Assembly (NCBI GenBank): GCA_015207365.1
Contig: JADEXA010000052.1
Span: forward strand, 1-53,949
Source of the DNA: Vacuolonema iberomarrocanum LEGE 07170
GTDB lineage: Bacteria; Cyanobacteriota; Cyanobacteriia; Elainellales; Elainellaceae
DNA length: 53,949 nt
Direction of reading: 5' to 3'
In this document: in pieces, positions 52,631-53,949 of the stretch
Layout of the letters: every line of letters begins with the position of its first letter
How positions within the stretch are numbered: the stretch's first letter is position 1
Position numbers and translations under genes: made by a program
The notes under the pieces: generated by a model
The model's database searches: none
What the model saw: only the letters and a program-made list of their open reading frames with translations
What the model was told of the DNA's origin: nothing

Positions 52631-53659
52631 ATGGCACCTATAAGAGTTGCAATCAATGGATTTGGGCGGATTGGTCGCCTAGTCCTTCGCTCCAGCTTTC
52701 ACAATCCCAACATAGAATTTGTCGGCATCAACGACCTGGTTCCACCCAATAGCCTTGCCTACTTGCTGAAATACGACACCACACACAAGCGGTACAACGG
52801 CACTGTTGAAGCAAAGGACGATGGCATTGTCATAGACGGCACCTTTGTTCCTTGCTACTCGATGCGGAATCCTGAAGAGCTGCCCTGGGATAAGCTCAAT
52901 GTTGATTACGTTGTAGAGTCAACCGGTTTGTTCACCACCCAAGAAGCCGCCTCAAAGCATATTCAAGCGGGGGCTAAGCGCGTTGTTATTTCCGCACCCA
53001 CAAAGGATCCCGATCGTGTTCGCACAATGGTTGTAGGGGTTAACGAAGATGAGTTTAACCCTGAGACAGACACCGTTGTTTCCAATGCAAGTTGTACAAC
53101 CAATTGTTTGGCACCTGTCGCCAAAGTGATTCAGGACAACTTTGGACTAGCTGAAGGGTTAATGACAACCGTTCACGCCACAACCGCTACCCAGGCTACG
53201 GTTGATGGCCCCAGCAAAAAAGATTTTCGCGGTGGACGGGCGGCATCCCAGAATATTATTCCGGCCTCTACCGGAGCCGCCAAAGCAGTGACCTTGGTTC
53301 TGCCAACGCTAAAAGGAAAGCTAACCGGTATGGCCTTCCGCGTACCAACTCTGGATGTGTCGGTGGTTGATTTGACCATCAAAACAGAGCAGGCTACCAG
53401 CTACGCGGATATTTGCGCCGCGATGAAAAGTGCCTCTGAAAACGGACTGAAGGGAATTCTGGGCTATACTGACGAACCCGTCGTCTCATCTGACTTTATT
53501 TCAGATAGCAACTCCAGCATTTTTGATGCGGGGGCGGGGATCGAGCTAAACGCCAACTTCTTTAAGCTTGTGTCTTGGTACGACAACGAGTGGGGTTACT
53601 CTTGCCGAGTCACAGATTTAATGATTTCGATGGCTAAGAAGGAAGGTATTCTTAGCTAA
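52631..53659 (+). CDS. gap: glyceraldehyde-3-phosphate dehydrogenase, NAD type
   Basis: It oxidises and phosphorylates glyceraldehyde-3-phosphate in glycolysis. The 342-residue protein has the NAD-binding INGFGRIGRLVLR, the catalytic SNASCTTNCLAPVAKV, the histidine in MTTVHATTATQ and the C-terminal WYDNEWGYSCRVTDL. GINDL places an aspartate at the position that favours NAD over NADP (established for GAPDH), and the sequence lacks the pattern of the photosynthetic Gap2. It is therefore closest to cyanobacterial Gap1/Gap3, used in sugar catabolism. AAGGAG before the ATG is a good ribosome binding site. Confidence 0.95.
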   Translation: MAPIRVAINGFGRIGRLVLRSSFHNPNIEFVGINDLVPPNSLAYLLKYDTTHKRYNGTVEAKDDGIVIDGTFVPCYSMRNPEELPWDKLNVDYVVESTGLFTTQEAASKHIQAGAKRVVISAPTKDPDRVRTMVVGVNEDEFNPETDTVVSNASCTTNCLAPVAKVIQDNFGLAEGLMTTVHATTATQATVDGPSKKDFRGGRAASQNIIPASTGAAKAVTLVLPTLKGKLTGMAFRVPTLDVSVVDLTIKTEQATSYADICAAMKSASENGLKGILGYTDEPVVSSDFISDSNSSIFDAGAGIELNANFFKLVSWYDNEWGYSCRVTDLMISMAKKEGILS

Positions 53660-53721
53660 ACCCATTCATTCAACATGTGGCTAAAAATTAAATGCTACGT
53701 TGTTGTAATTTTGATCAAGCA

Positions 53722-53768
53722 ATAAGCTGTGGAGTGCGTCTTATAATGATGCACTCCACAGCTTATTT
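53722..53768 (+). terminator. long perfect hairpin after gap
   Basis: AATAAGCTGTGGAGTGC pairs perfectly with its complement (17 bp) over a 13-nt loop, about 60 bp after the gap stop. No T-tract follows, but a stem of this length probably ends the transcript or stabilises its 3' end. Because it is symmetric it works in both directions. Confidence 0.7.
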
Positions 53769-53862
53769 GGGCTACAAACTACGAACGTCTTTTTATTGAA
53801 AAAACCATAATCGAATCTCAGGTTCTGGACTTTGGACAAACCGGGTGAAAGAAGAGCAGGAA

Positions 53863-53898
53863 AGTGGTAGAGGATCTAAAACTCTACGCTCTACCACT
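53863..53898. repeat. 10-bp inverted repeat before the right-edge reading frame
   Basis: AGTGGTAGAG and CTCTACCACT are perfectly complementary, spaced by 16 bp, and end one base before the ATG of the last frame. This may be an IS end structure or a translation-limiting hairpin. Confidence 0.5.
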
Positions 53899-53899
53899 C

Positions 53900-53949
53900 A
53901 TGTCAGATCATCTTGAAACGCTGCGCCAATTTCGCCAAGCGATTTACGA
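53900..53949 (+). CDS. 5' end of a reading frame, possibly a transposase
   Basis: Sixteen codons are visible (MSDHLETLRQFRQAIY) before the window edge. The short ETLRQFRQAIY helix resembles the N-terminus of some cyanobacterial IS transposases as I recall them, and the inverted repeat just before the ATG fits, but the evidence is thin. No ribosome binding site is seen outside the hairpin. Confidence 0.3.
   Translation, partial: MSDHLETLRQFRQAIY

Overview
The window reads as chromosomal DNA of a filamentous cyanobacterium. The HIP1 octamer GCGATCGC is scattered through almost every gene. The gene content is typically cyanobacterial: ferredoxin-nitrite reductase with an NtcA-type promoter, a lumenal pentapeptide protein, a cyanobacterial-type RNA polymerase omega subunit, and the clpP-clpX pair. 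A complete fraC-fraD-fraE operon for septal junctions and filament integrity argues for a multicellular, filamentous strain. Both edges look like insertion-sequence ends: an IS630-type transposase tail on the left and the first codons of a possible transposase on the right.

Layout. 1-4 kb: small conserved proteins, glmM (cell-wall precursor) and a methyltransferase. 4-7.2 kb: gene-poor, hairpin-rich DNA with decayed reading frames around a GT2-GtrA glycosyltransferase. 7.2-11 kb: three minus-strand enzymes (LpxO-like hydroxylase, Rieske oxygenase, alpha-oxoamine synthase) that may form an undescribed aminolipid or aminoketone pathway. 11-14 kb: DUF218 protein, a small protein, a CnoX-like thioredoxin/TPR chaperone and a Coq4-family protein. 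14-15.4 kb: AT-rich gene-free DNA with a 20-bp tandem repeat. 15.4-19 kb: a 1218-residue REC-PAS-GGDEF-EAL signalling protein. 20-24 kb: LCP ligase, pentapeptide protein, rpoZ and an exported protein. 24-27.6 kb: two translationally coupled glycosyltransferases with coiled-coil tails, and an alpha/beta hydrolase. 27.7-32.8 kb: tig, clpP, clpX (protein quality control) and bioY. 33.7-38.7 kb: asd-dapA-rnj (lysine/diaminopimelate synthesis plus RNase J). 39-41 kb: an exported protein and a tandem-domain cobalamin adenosyltransferase. 41.6-44 kb: fraCDE. 44-46 kb: an AtzE/AtzG-type amidase pair. 46-48.7 kb: an unknown membrane-anchored protein, a PCC-domain protein and a HEAT-repeat protein. 49.2-51.9 kb: the nirA-focA nitrite operon. 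52.6-53.7 kb: gap.

The most unusual feature is not protein coding. The intergenic regions are full of dispersed palindromic elements, about 75-117 bp long, in several sequence families. Family A has four copies, B two inverted copies, C four, D two, with other single long hairpins. In families A and C the stem arms differ between copies at paired positions that change together, so the hairpin is preserved while its sequence drifts. The other notable candidate is the three-enzyme minus-strand cluster at 7.2-10.9 kb.

No tRNA, rRNA, CRISPR array or riboswitch was recognised. All assignments come from reading motifs and translations by eye; no database search or alignment was run.
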